From: Variovorax sp. Root473
GTDB taxonomy: Bacteria > Pseudomonadota > Gammaproteobacteria > Burkholderiales > Burkholderiaceae_C
Length of the DNA stretch: 64,000 nt
Assembly: GCF_001426505.1 (NCBI RefSeq)
Contig: NZ_LMEV01000017.1
Coordinates: forward strand, 1,271,155-1,335,154
Direction of reading: 5' to 3'
Numbering within the stretch: the stretch's first letter is position 1; each line of letters opens with the position of its first letter. Made by a program: the position numbers and the translations under genes. The notes under the pieces are model-generated. The model was not told the origin of the DNA, did not search any database, and saw nothing but the letters and a program-made list of their open reading frames with translations. Positions 15,430 to 23,961 of this stretch are shown one piece after another.

Positions 15430-16776
15430 TCAGATTTTCTTGACCAGCACCTGGCTCTTGCGGTCCCAGTTGTACTTGCGCTTGCGCGCCTCGGGCAGCC
15501 AGTCGGGGTTGACCTGCTGGAAGCCGCGCTTGAGGAACCAGTGCATCGTGCGCGTGGTGAGCACGAAGATGCTGTCCAGGCCCATGGCCTTGGCGCGGTG
15601 CTCGATGCGCTTGAGGATGCGTTCGCCGTCGCCCTGAGATTGCGACTGCGGCGACACCGTGAGCGCGGCCATCTCGGCGGTTTTCGCCTCGGGGTACGGG
15701 TACAGCGCCGCACAGCCGAAGATCACGCCGTCGTGCTCGATCACCGTGTAGTGGCCCACGTCGCGCTCGATCTCGGTGCGGTCGCGCTTGACCAGCGTGC
15801 CGTCGCGCTCGAAGGGCTCGATCAGCTGCAGGATGCCGCCGATGTCGTCCACCGTGGCTTCGCGCAGGCTCTCGAGCTTCTCGTCGATCACCATGGTGCC
15901 CACGCCGTCGTGCACGTAGATCTCGAGCAGCAGCGAGCCGTCGAGCGCGAACGGCAGGATGTGGTTGCGTTCCACGCCGCCCTTGCAGGCCTTCACGCAG
16001 TGCTGCAGGTAGAAGGCGGTGTCGGTCGGCTTCTGCGCGGGCGGCAGCGAGGCCAGCAGCTTCTCGGCGGCGGCCAGTGGCAGCTCGGTGTCGATCGGGT
16101 TGTCCTCGCTCTCGGGCAGCTCGCTGTCCACGCGGATGCCCGGCACTTCGGTCAAAAAGATCAGCTTGTCGGCCTGGATCGAGATGGCCACGCTGGTCGC
16201 CACTTCTTCCATCGTCAGGTTGAACGCCTCGCCGGTCGGCGAGAAGCCGAACGGCGACATGAGCACCATCGCGCCGAAGTCCAGCGTGCGGCGAATGCCG
16301 GCCGCGTCCACCTTGCGCACCAGGCCTGAATGCTTGAAGTCCACCCCGTCGACCACGCCCACGGGGCGCGCGGTGATGAAGTTGCCCGAGATCACGCGCA
16401 CCGTCGAGCCGGCCATGGGGGTGTTCGGCAGGCCCTGGCTGAAGGCGGCCTCGATCTCGTAGCGCAACTGGCCCGCGGCCTCTTGCGCCGAGTCGAGCGC
16501 CACGGCGTCGGTGATGCGGATGCCGTGCGAGTACTTGGCCTCGTGGCCCTTGGCCGCGAGCTGTTCGTTGACCTGCGGTCGGAAGCCGTGCACCAGCACG
16601 ATCTTGACGCCCATGCTCTGGATCAGGGCCAGGTCCTGCGCGATGTTCTGCAGCTTGCCCGCGGCGATGGCCTCACCCGCGAGCGCGACCACGAACGTCT
16701 TGCCGCGGTGCGTGTGGATGTAGGGCGCGACCGAGCGGAACCAGGGCACGAAGGTGAAATTGAAGACGGTGGACAT
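15430..16776 (-). CDS. argA: ArgA, N-acetylglutamate synthase
   Basis: A 448-residue two-domain enzyme. An N-terminal amino-acid kinase fold (KIVLVHGFRPQVNEQL) is joined to a C-terminal GNAT acetyltransferase domain (GCAALYPYPEAKTAEMAAL, then GDGERILKRIE). It makes N-acetylglutamate from glutamate and acetyl-CoA, the first step of arginine synthesis, and the kinase-like domain is where arginine inhibits classical ArgA. Length and domain order match E. coli ArgA (443). A LysE-type exporter follows by 13 bases. Confidence 0.95.
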   Translation of the reverse strand: MSTVFNFTFVPWFRSVAPYIHTHRGKTFVVALAGEAIAAGKLQNIAQDLALIQSMGVKIVLVHGFRPQVNEQLAAKGHEAKYSHGIRITDAVALDSAQEAAGQLRYEIEAAFSQGLPNTPMAGSTVRVISGNFITARPVGVVDGVDFKHSGLVRKVDAAGIRRTLDFGAMVLMSPFGFSPTGEAFNLTMEEVATSVAISIQADKLIFLTEVPGIRVDSELPESEDNPIDTELPLAAAEKLLASLPPAQKPTDTAFYLQHCVKACKGGVERNHILPFALDGSLLLEIYVHDGVGTMVIDEKLESLREATVDDIGGILQLIEPFERDGTLVKRDRTEIERDVGHYTVIEHDGVIFGCAALYPYPEAKTAEMAALTVSPQSQSQGDGERILKRIEHRAKAMGLDSIFVLTTRTMHWFLKRGFQQVNPDWLPEARKRKYNWDRKSQVLVKKI

Positions 16777-16818
16777 GGGGCGTGATTGTGCATTCTTGGC
16801 AAGGTTTTGGTGCAGCGG

Positions 16819-18849
16819 TCATGCCAAGGCGCGCAGCAATCGGGCGGCCCCGGCCGCGGGCGGAGTGCCGCGGGCCTTGAAGGCTTCCAGTTGGTCGGCG
16901 TAAGTGTCCAGCGGCTCGACCGCCGCCTCGGCCGAGCCCGTCGGTGCGGTCGGCGTCAGCGGCAGCCCCAGCAGTCCCGCGAGCTCGTCCGGCGCAATCG
17001 AACCGTGCGCCATCAGCGCATCGACCACCGCCATGAAGGCGGTCGCGTGCGCTTCGAGCAGACCGAGCGCGCGCGTGTGTTCGCGCGCCAGAATCGCCTC
17101 GATCTCGCGGTTGGTGGCGGCCACGTCGGTGTTGAGGTTGTCGTTCGAATCGGTCGTCACGTCGGTGCGGCTCCAGCGCGTGCCGAAGCCCAGGTGGCGC
17201 ACATGGCGCGCTGCCGTGGCGGTGGCCTGCATCAGGTCGCGCTCGGCGCCGGTGGTGCAGCCCGATTCGCCGAACACCAGCCGCTCGGCTGCGCGGCCGG
17301 CCAGGCTCACGCACACGCTGTCCAGCAGGTTGCGTTTGGACCACGCCTTGCGCTTCACGTAGCTGTTGTAGCCACCCTCGAACGAGGCCACGTTGATGCG
17401 GATCTCCTGCGGCGCGCGGCCGAAGAGCAGGGCGTACACCAGGCCATGGCCGGCCTCGTGCACCGCAAGCAGCGCACGGAAGTCGGCGTTGGCGCGCTGC
17501 TTGAGCCGGTTCAGCTCCAGCGCCACCGGGAACTCGCGCCGCGCCAGCCGGAAGCGCGCGACCAGGCGCGGGCCGCCGGGCGTGACCTCGCCGGGGTCGA
17601 GCATCAGCCACACAGGTTCGCTGCCGTGGGCGCCCTGTTCGAGCGCCCACAGCGCGGCGTTGACCAGCGTCGCGCTCAGGATCGCGTGGATCGACGAGAA
17701 CAGCGGGCGCGTGCCTTGCGCCGGGAACACGGCGTTGGCGTAGATCTGCTCGTACACGCTCGCGTCGAGCACGAAGCGCACGCCCGAGCTTTCCTGGATC
17801 TCGCTCACGTAGCGGTCGCAGATCGACAGGATCAGGCGCACGTAGGTGGCGCGGCTGAACGACGGGTAGATCACGTGGTTGTTGCCCAGCCGCGCGACCT
17901 GCTCGGGCTTGAAGCGCTCGGCCAGCGCCTTCTTCACGTCGATGAGCGAGAGCTTCTTCGTCAGCGCGTGGAAGATGTCGGCGTCGGTGTCGCAGTCTTC
18001 CACCCGCTTGGCGGTCTCGGCGTACATCTCGTCGAGGTTGCCCGAGACGAAGACGAGCAGCTTGGAGTAGTCGGTTTCCCAGTGGTCCTGCGAGGCGCGG
18101 AAGGCGCGCAGCCGCGCCTGGATCTCGTCGGGCTTCCAGGTCATGATGTCGAGCAGCGATTCGCGCAGCTTCAGGCAGCGCTTGAACTCCTGCGCTTCCC
18201 AGGGCGAGAGCTGCAGGCGGCGCTTGCGCTTGGCTTTGCCAGTCTGGCCGGCCTTGGCGCCGTCTTCGTCGTCTTCTTCGTCGTCGTCATCGGTGCGGCG
18301 GTCCTGGTCGTACTCGGCCCAGGCCAGCGACGACTCGATCTCGCTGAGCACCGACAGCGACGGCGGCAGGCGACCGTCCGAGAGCAGCGCCCACACGTCC
18401 TGGTAGCGCTCCACGCGCGCTTCCTTGCCGTTGGCGTCCACGGTGCGAAAGCGCTGGAACTCGTCGAGCACGAGGATGCCGGGCGCACCCTCGGCGATGC
18501 CCGACTCGGCCAGCATGGCCGAGATGGAGCCGGCGGTGCGATGGCCCGAGCCGTGGCTGAAACCGTCCATCTGCACTTCGATGAATCGGTCGTAAAAGCC
18601 CAGGTGCTGCGCCAGCCGGCGCACGAGCTGCGTCTTGCCGGTGCCGGTCAGGCCCCACAGGCAGATGACGACCGGGCGGCTGATGAGCTGCGGCAGCACG
18701 TACCAGGCGCGCAGCGAATCGATCACGCGATCGATGATCTCGTCGATGCCGAACAGCTCGGCCTTCAGCGAATGGGCAATGGCCTGCAGGTGGCGCGTGC
18801 GCTCGGCCAGCGTGGCGTGCAGGTCACGGGAAATGTCTTGTTGCGACAT
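16819..18849 (-). CDS. Soluble AAA ATPase fused to FtsH-like M41 metallopeptidase
   Basis: A 676-residue protein with no transmembrane segment. The N-terminal half is an AAA+ module: Walker A GLTGTGKT (66-73), Walker B ILVLDE (125-130), sensor 1 LLVFVSGN (264-271), and a Clp/HslU-style sensor-2 motif GTRPL (379-383). An acidic linker (DDDDEEDDED, 187-196) plus a basic stretch is inserted in the AAA domain. The C-terminal half is a peptidase M41 domain: zinc motif HEAGH (464-468) and the third ligand in TTGAERDLMQAT (Asp538), aligning with the FtsH pattern. It therefore looks like an active ATP-dependent protease, but unlike FtsH it has no membrane anchor and its AAA part resembles ClpX. The ATG at 18849 is preferred over a GTG 33 bases upstream. 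Substrate unknown. Confidence 0.85.
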   Translation of the reverse strand: MSQQDISRDLHATLAERTRHLQAIAHSLKAELFGIDEIIDRVIDSLRAWYVLPQLISRPVVICLWGLTGTGKTQLVRRLAQHLGFYDRFIEVQMDGFSHGSGHRTAGSISAMLAESGIAEGAPGILVLDEFQRFRTVDANGKEARVERYQDVWALLSDGRLPPSLSVLSEIESSLAWAEYDQDRRTDDDDEEDDEDGAKAGQTGKAKRKRRLQLSPWEAQEFKRCLKLRESLLDIMTWKPDEIQARLRAFRASQDHWETDYSKLLVFVSGNLDEMYAETAKRVEDCDTDADIFHALTKKLSLIDVKKALAERFKPEQVARLGNNHVIYPSFSRATYVRLILSICDRYVSEIQESSGVRFVLDASVYEQIYANAVFPAQGTRPLFSSIHAILSATLVNAALWALEQGAHGSEPVWLMLDPGEVTPGGPRLVARFRLARREFPVALELNRLKQRANADFRALLAVHEAGHGLVYALLFGRAPQEIRINVASFEGGYNSYVKRKAWSKRNLLDSVCVSLAGRAAERLVFGESGCTTGAERDLMQATATAARHVRHLGFGTRWSRTDVTTDSNDNLNTDVAATNREIEAILAREHTRALGLLEAHATAFMAVVDALMAHGSIAPDELAGLLGLPLTPTAPTGSAEAAVEPLDTYADQLEAFKARGTPPAAGAARLLRALA

Positions 18850-19068
18850 GTGGTTCTTTTTCTTCGAATGATTCGGGGACACGGAAACAGGAATGCGGCC
18901 GCTTCTCCTCGCGAGATGCGAAGAGGGCGGGGTGCAGGCGCTGTGCGGGTCAGGCTGGCGCGCTTCGACCTGAACGGTGAAGCGCGAGCGGTGGGCGTTC
19001 AGTTCCGCGAAGGAAGCTGAAGCCGGCGCGCGGGGGCTTCGTCAGGCCGGGCGGGTCGCCTTGACCCC

Positions 19069-19088
19069 GCCACGTGCAGACACGTGGC
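19069..19088. repeat. 20-base perfect inverted repeat upstream of hrpA
   Basis: GCCACGTG, then CAGA, then CACGTGGC. Each arm contains the self-complementary CACGTG. It could be an operator or an RNA hairpin. Confidence 0.5.
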
Positions 19089-19165
19089 TTGCGCAGCGGA
19101 TGCGCATCGAGAGGGGGGCAAGGAAGGAGGTCATGGCCGCGATCGTAGCGGCGGCATGCGGTAGA

Positions 19166-19180
19166 GTAAAGAGTCTTTAC
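19166..19180. promoter_or_regulatory. 15-base palindrome, possible operator
   Basis: GTAAAGA-G-TCTTTAC, a perfect 7-bp dyad with a one-base centre, AT-rich within very GC-rich DNA. It lies about 140 bases before the likely hrpA start. No regulator is recognised for it. Confidence 0.4.
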
Positions 19181-19306
19181 GAAATTTCCTGCGTCACCCG
19201 CCGCCTGCGGCCTTGCTGTGGGCACCATGCAACAGCGACGGGGCCCCGCGATAATTGGCGGTTTGCCCGCCTGCCGCCGCGCGCAACGACCGACGACTGC
19301 CTTGCC

Positions 19307-22300
19307 TTGACGACCCTCACACCTCCCGCCCCCCTGCGCATCGAGTTCCCCGAATCGCTCCCGGTTTCCGGCCGGCGCGAGGAGATCATGGCCGCCATTG
19401 CGGCGCACCAGGTCGTGATCGTCTGCGGCGAAACGGGCTCGGGCAAGACCACGCAGCTGCCGAAGATCGCGCTGGCGCTCGGGCGCGGCAAGCTCAACGC
19501 CGAGCCCGGCAAGGGCCGCCTCATCGGGCACACGCAGCCGCGCCGCATTGCCGCCAGCTCGGTCGCCAAGCGCATCGCCGAAGAGCTGAAGACGCCACTG
19601 GGCGACGTGGTCGGCTTCAAGGTGCGCTTTCAGGATCGCCTGAGCCGCGATGCCTCGGTCAAGCTGATGACCGACGGCATCCTGCTGGCCGAGACGCAGA
19701 CCGATCCGCTGCTCAAGGCCTACGACACGCTCATCATCGACGAGGCCCACGAGCGCTCGCTGAACATCGATTTCCTCTTGGGCTACCTGCGCGAGATTCT
19801 TCCGCGCCGGCCCGACCTGAAGGTGATCGTCACCTCGGCCACCATCGATGCCGACCGCTTCGCGCAGCACTTCGCTTCGGCGAAGGGGCCCGCGCCGACG
19901 ATCATGGTGTCGGGCCGCACCTTCCCGGTGGAGCAGCGCTACCGTCCCTTCGAGGAATCGCGCGAACACGACCTGAACGACGCGATTGCCGATGCCGTCG
20001 ATGAGCTCTGGCGCGACCCGCACAACGCGGGCGACATCCTGATCTTCCTGCCCGGCGAGCGCGAGATCCGCGAGGCAGCCGATCACCTGCGCCGTCATGT
20101 CAGCCACCAGCCGCTGTTTCGCAGTGCCGAAGTGCTGCCGCTGTTCGCGCGGCTGTCGGGCCCCGAGCAGGACCGCATCTTCGAAAGCCACCACGGACGG
20201 CGCATCGTGCTGGCCACCAACGTGGCCGAGACCTCGCTCACCGTGCCGGGCATCCGCTACGTGATCGATACCGGCACGGCGCGTGTCAAGCGCTACAGCT
20301 TCCGCAGCAAGGTCGAGCAGTTGCTGGTCGAGCCGATCAGCCAGGCCGCGGCCAACCAGCGCGCGGGCCGATGCGGGCGCGTGGCGAACGGCATCTGCAT
20401 CCGGCTGTACGACGAGAAAGACTTCGCGGGCCGCCCGCGCTTCACCGACCCGGAAATCCTGCGTTCGTCGCTCGCGGGCGTGATCCTGCGCATGAAGTCG
20501 CTGCGGCTGGGCGATGTGGCGCGCTTTCCGTTCCTGGAGGCGCCGTCGCCGCGCGCCATCGCGGACGGTTACCAGCTGCTCAACGAGCTGGGCGCGGTCG
20601 ATGACGGCAACGAGCTCACGGGCACCGGCGCCGAGTTGGCCAAGCTGCCGCTCGATCCGCGCGTGGGCCGCATGATTCTGGAAGCCCGCACGCGTGGCGC
20701 GCTCGAAGAAGTGCTCATCATTGCCTCGGCGCTCAGCGTGCAGGACGTGCGCGACCGCCCCATGGACGCGCAGCAGCAGGCCGACCAGGCGCACTCGAAG
20801 TTCGACGACGAGAAGAGCGAGTTCAGCGGCTACCTGCGGCTGTGGAAATGGATCGCCGACGCGCGCGGCGGCCACGGTGCCGCGCCGCGCGGTCGCGTGG
20901 CGCCTTCTGGCGCATCACCTGTGATGGGGGCCGAAGGCCCTCATCACAAGCTCAGCAACCGCCAGTACGAGCAGCTGCTGCGCCAGAACTTCATCAACAT
21001 CCGCCGCGTGCGCGAATGGCGCGACATCCATTCGCAGCTGCTCACGGTGGTCACCGAGCACAAGTGGCGCATCAACGCCACGCCGGCGGGCTACGAGCCG
21101 CTGCACCTGTCGATGCTCGCGGGCCTGCTCGGCAACGTGGGCTGGAAGCTGGAAGACGAGGAAGCGTATCTCGGCGCGCGTGGCATCAAGTTCTACAAGC
21201 ACCCGGGTGCGCACCTGAAGAAGAAGCCCGGCCGCTGGATCGTCGCGGCCGAACTGGTCGAGACCACGCGCCTGTTCGGGCGCGGCATTGCCAACATCGA
21301 GCCGCAGTGGCTCGAACAGGTGGCGGGGCACCTGCTGAAAAAGCAGCTGCTCGACCCGCACTGGGAGAAAAAGGGCGCGCAGGTCTCGGCGCTGGAGCGC
21401 GCGACGCTCTACGGCCTGGTGGTCTACAGCGGGCGGCGCGTCGACTTCACGCGTGTCGACCCGGTCGCCGCGCGCGAGATCTTCATCCGCGAAGCACTGG
21501 TCGGCGGGCAATGGGAAAGCAAGTTCCCGTTCCTCACGGCCAACCGCAAGCTGGTGCGCGAGGTCGAAGGGCTGGAGCACAAGGCGCGCCGGCAGGACGT
21601 GCTGGTCGACGACGAACTGATCTTCGCCTTCTACGACGCGCAGCTGCCACCCGACGTGGCCAGCGGCATCACCTTCGAGAACTGGTACCGCCACGCCTCG
21701 AAGGACCAGCCGCGCCTGCTGTACCTCACGCGCGACGAGCTCATGCGCCACCAGGCGGCTGGCATCACGACGCAGTCGTTCCCGCCCACGCTGCGCCTGG
21801 GTGGCGTCGACTGCGCGGCGAGCTATCTGCACGAACCGGGCGATGCGAAGGACGGCCTCACGGTCAGCGTGCCGCTGTTCGTGCTCAACCAGGTGAACGA
21901 GGAGCGCTGCGAGTGGCTGGTGACGGGCATGCTCAAGGACAAGATCCAGGCATTGCTCAAGAGCCTGCCGCAGCGCCCGCGTTCGCGGCTGGTGCCGCTG
22001 CCCGAGTCGGCCACGAAGCTGGCCGAGGAGCTGTCGGCGCCCGAGCTGTTCGGCACCGGCTCGCTCACCGACGTGCTGCTCAAGCGCGTGCGCGACCTGA
22101 CCAGCATCGACGTGAAGCGCGCCGATTTCAAGCTCGACATGCTGCCGCCGCACCTGTTCATGAACCTGCGCGTGGTCGACGAGCACGGCCGCCAGTTGGG
22201 CATGGGCCGCAACCTTGGTGCGCTGAAGGCCGAGCTGGGCGCGCAGGCACGCGGCGCTTTCCAGGCGCTCGCGGGGCTCAACGTGAAGGCGTCGCCGACT

Positions 22301-23230
22301 CCCAAGGCTGCGCCCGCAAATGACGGTCGGGCACCAGCGAAGAACGCCGCACCCGAGAAGGCCACGCCCGCGCTGCCCGCCGGCCAGCGCTACACGACCT
22401 GGACCTTCGGCGAACTGCCTGAACTGATGGAAGTGCGACGCGGTTCGCAATCGCTCATCGGCTTCCCGGCCCTGCGCGACGAGGGCGATGCCGTGACCAT
22501 CGAGGTGTTCGACGAGCCCGCCGTGGCCGCCGCGAAGCACCGCGCCGGCCTGCGCCGCCTGTTCGCGCTGCAGCTGAAGGACGCGCTCAAGTACCTCGAG
22601 AAGAACATCCCCGACCTGCAGAAGATGTCGGTCGCCTACATGCCGCTGGGCACGTCGGAAGAACTGCGCACGCAGATCATCGACGTGGCGATCGACCGCG
22701 CGTTCCTGCAGGAGCCGCTGCCGACCGACGAGTTCGCGTTCAAGAAGCGGCTGGAAGAAGGGCGCGGGCGGCTGACGCTGATCGCCAACGAGGTGGCGCG
22801 GCTCGCCGGCGTCATCCTCGTGGAATACGCGGCGGCCGCGCGCAAGATCAAGGACACGAAGATCCAGCCCGAGGCGGTGCAGGACGCGGCGCAGCAGTTG
22901 CAGAAGCTCGTCGGCAAACGCTTCATCGCCGATGCGCCCTGGACGCAGCTGCAGCACTTTGCGCGCTACCTGAAGGCGATCGTTTTGCGCCTGGACAAGC
23001 TGCGTGCCGACCCCGCACGCGACGCCGCCAAGCTGGCCGAACTGAAGCCGCAGGACCAGCGCTACTGGCGCCTCGTGGCCGAACGCAAGGGCGTGGTGGA
23101 CGATCGCATGCTCGAGTTCCGCTGGCTGCTCGAAGAGTTGCGCGTGAGCTTCTTCGCACAGGAACTGCGCACGCCGCAGCCGGTGAGCGTGAAGCGTCTC
23201 GACAAGGCCTGGGCGCAGCTTCAGGCATGA
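19307..23230 (+). CDS. hrpA: HrpA, DEAH-box ATP-dependent RNA helicase
   Basis: About 1307 residues, close to E. coli HrpA (1300). Helicase motifs include GETGSGKTTQLPK (Walker A), IIDEAHERS (DEAH box), VTSATID (motif III), ATNVAETSLTVPG and NQRAGRCGR (motif VI). The HA2/OB-fold region and a long C-terminal extension follow. HrpA processes mRNAs and can resolve stalled ribosomes. The start is uncertain: TTG at 19307 fits the family N-terminus (PLRIEFPESLPVSGRREE) but lacks a ribosome-binding site, and the frame is open much further upstream. An in-frame insert near residues 535-550 contains a palindrome (20921-20947). Confidence 0.93.
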   Translation: MTTLTPPAPLRIEFPESLPVSGRREEIMAAIAAHQVVIVCGETGSGKTTQLPKIALALGRGKLNAEPGKGRLIGHTQPRRIAASSVAKRIAEELKTPLGDVVGFKVRFQDRLSRDASVKLMTDGILLAETQTDPLLKAYDTLIIDEAHERSLNIDFLLGYLREILPRRPDLKVIVTSATIDADRFAQHFASAKGPAPTIMVSGRTFPVEQRYRPFEESREHDLNDAIADAVDELWRDPHNAGDILIFLPGEREIREAADHLRRHVSHQPLFRSAEVLPLFARLSGPEQDRIFESHHGRRIVLATNVAETSLTVPGIRYVIDTGTARVKRYSFRSKVEQLLVEPISQAAANQRAGRCGRVANGICIRLYDEKDFAGRPRFTDPEILRSSLAGVILRMKSLRLGDVARFPFLEAPSPRAIADGYQLLNELGAVDDGNELTGTGAELAKLPLDPRVGRMILEARTRGALEEVLIIASALSVQDVRDRPMDAQQQADQAHSKFDDEKSEFSGYLRLWKWIADARGGHGAAPRGRVAPSGASPVMGAEGPHHKLSNRQYEQLLRQNFINIRRVREWRDIHSQLLTVVTEHKWRINATPAGYEPLHLSMLAGLLGNVGWKLEDEEAYLGARGIKFYKHPGAHLKKKPGRWIVAAELVETTRLFGRGIANIEPQWLEQVAGHLLKKQLLDPHWEKKGAQVSALERATLYGLVVYSGRRVDFTRVDPVAAREIFIREALVGGQWESKFPFLTANRKLVREVEGLEHKARRQDVLVDDELIFAFYDAQLPPDVASGITFENWYRHASKDQPRLLYLTRDELMRHQAAGITTQSFPPTLRLGGVDCAASYLHEPGDAKDGLTVSVPLFVLNQVNEERCEWLVTGMLKDKIQALLKSLPQRPRSRLVPLPESATKLAEELSAPELFGTGSLTDVLLKRVRDLTSIDVKRADFKLDMLPPHLFMNLRVVDEHGRQLGMGRNLGALKAELGAQARGAFQALAGLNVKASPTPKAAPANDGRAPAKNAAPEKATPALPAGQRYTTWTFGELPELMEVRRGSQSLIGFPALRDEGDAVTIEVFDEPAVAAAKHRAGLRRLFALQLKDALKYLEKNIPDLQKMSVAYMPLGTSEELRTQIIDVAIDRAFLQEPLPTDEFAFKKRLEEGRGRLTLIANEVARLAGVILVEYAAAARKIKDTKIQPEAVQDAAQQLQKLVGKRFIADAPWTQLQHFARYLKAIVLRLDKLRADPARDAAKLAELKPQDQRYWRLVAERKGVVDDRMLEFRWLLEELRVSFFAQELRTPQPVSVKRLDKAWAQLQA
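20921..20947. repeat. Imperfect palindrome inside hrpA
   Basis: GTGATGGGGGCC, GAA, then GGCCCTCATCAC: 12-bp arms with a single wobble position. It lies inside coding sequence and encodes VMGAEGPHH, a segment that looks inserted between the conserved blocks WIADARGG and KLSNRQYEQLL. Confidence 0.55.
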
Positions 23231-23262
23231 AAAAAGCCCGCGGCGACGCGGGCTTTTTCATT
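23229..23262. terminator. Two-way terminator between hrpA and the DUF3309-type gene
   Basis: Stem GCCCGCG/CGCGGGC with loop GCGA, flanked by A6 on the left and T5 on the right. It can end hrpA transcription on + and the small gene at 23275-23433 on -. It overlaps the hrpA stop codon. Confidence 0.9.
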
Positions 23263-23274
23263 GAAGGGCGGCGG

Positions 23275-23433
23275 CTATATGCGACCCATGAGCACGAGGA
23301 TCACCACGATCAGTACCACCAGCCCGAGGCCGCCACTGGGCCCGTAGCCCCAGGACCGGCTGTAGCCCCAGCTCGGCAGCGCGCCGATCAGCAGCAGGAT
23401 CAGGACGATCAGCAGAATGAACGAGAGGGACAT
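23275..23433 (-). CDS. DUF3309-type tiny membrane protein
   Basis: A 52-residue protein with two hydrophobic segments, MSLSFILLIVLILLLIGALP and GLGLVVLIVVILVLMGRI, separated by a Trp/Tyr/Gly-rich turn (SWGYSRSWGYGPSGG). This layout is the DUF3309 pattern, whose function is not known. The start has a strong AGGAG 6 bases upstream. It was found by direct translation and is convergent with hrpA. Confidence 0.85.
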   Translation of the reverse strand: MSLSFILLIVLILLLIGALPSWGYSRSWGYGPSGGLGLVVLIVVILVLMGRI

Positions 23434-23558
23434 GGTTTTCTCCTGGGACGTTTGTTGTTACGAGCTTTCATGCTCGACGTCCGGAGGCGCCGCAAGCGCC
23501 GGAGAGCCGCCCCTTCGGCGGTCAGGACTGTCCTACCGTGCGCGTCGGCGTTTGGCTT

Positions 23559-23933
23559 TCAGCCTCGCACGAATTCGATCGACAAGGTGCCCACGGCTGC
23601 GAGAACGAGGCTTATCGCCAGGAATGCCGCGGCCCCCAGCGTGCAGAGCAAAGCCCGTTGCCAAGGGCGTGTGCGGAAGAAGTAGACCGGAACGCCCAGC
23701 ACCGGAAAAACGCCTGCGAGCAGTGCGGAGCGGCCGGGTGCGGGCACGCCGCGCGCGAGGCCATCGGCCCGGCACCACGTGTAGCACAGCGCCGAGATCA
23801 GGAACACATGCACCACGTCGAACGCCGTGTAGTCCTTGCCCCGCACTGGCGCCACGAAAGCATCCGCCACGCCCACCACGAGGAACGAGAGGGCCAGGGC
23901 CAGCAGGATCCAGCGCGGCCGGCTCATCGTCAT
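23559..23933 (-). CDS. Small multi-pass membrane protein, unknown function
   Basis: A 124-residue protein with about four hydrophobic helices (WILLALALSFLVVGVADAFV; VVHVFLISALCYTWC; ALLAGVFPVLGVPVYFF; ALLCTLGAAAFLAISLVLAA). The start could be ATG 23933 or ATG 23927; neither has a good ribosome-binding site. It follows the aminotransferase gene by 28 bases on the same strand and may be co-transcribed with it. I recognise no named family. Confidence 0.65.
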   Translation of the reverse strand: MTMSRPRWILLALALSFLVVGVADAFVAPVRGKDYTAFDVVHVFLISALCYTWCRADGLARGVPAPGRSALLAGVFPVLGVPVYFFRTRPWQRALLCTLGAAAFLAISLVLAAVGTLSIEFVRG

Positions 23934-23961
23934 CGCGGCGCCCGGATCGTGCCCGCTGGCG

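Larger units (their letters stand above)
18850..19306. other. Divergent intergenic region with two palindromes
   Basis: A 457-base region between the AAA-M41 gene and hrpA. It contains GCCACGTG-CAGA-CACGTGGC (19069-19088) and GTAAAGA-G-TCTTTAC (19166-19180), both perfect inverted repeats, and a GATAAT element near 19249. The hrpA frame is open through the region, but the translated sequence there does not look like HrpA. Confidence 0.5.

Noticed and set aside
18977..19306. Upstream extension of hrpA by about 110 codons
   Set aside because: The frame is open but the extra residues are Arg/Ala/Cys-rich noise and the region contains palindromes and a -10-like element; HrpA homologues begin near PLRIEFPESLPVS.
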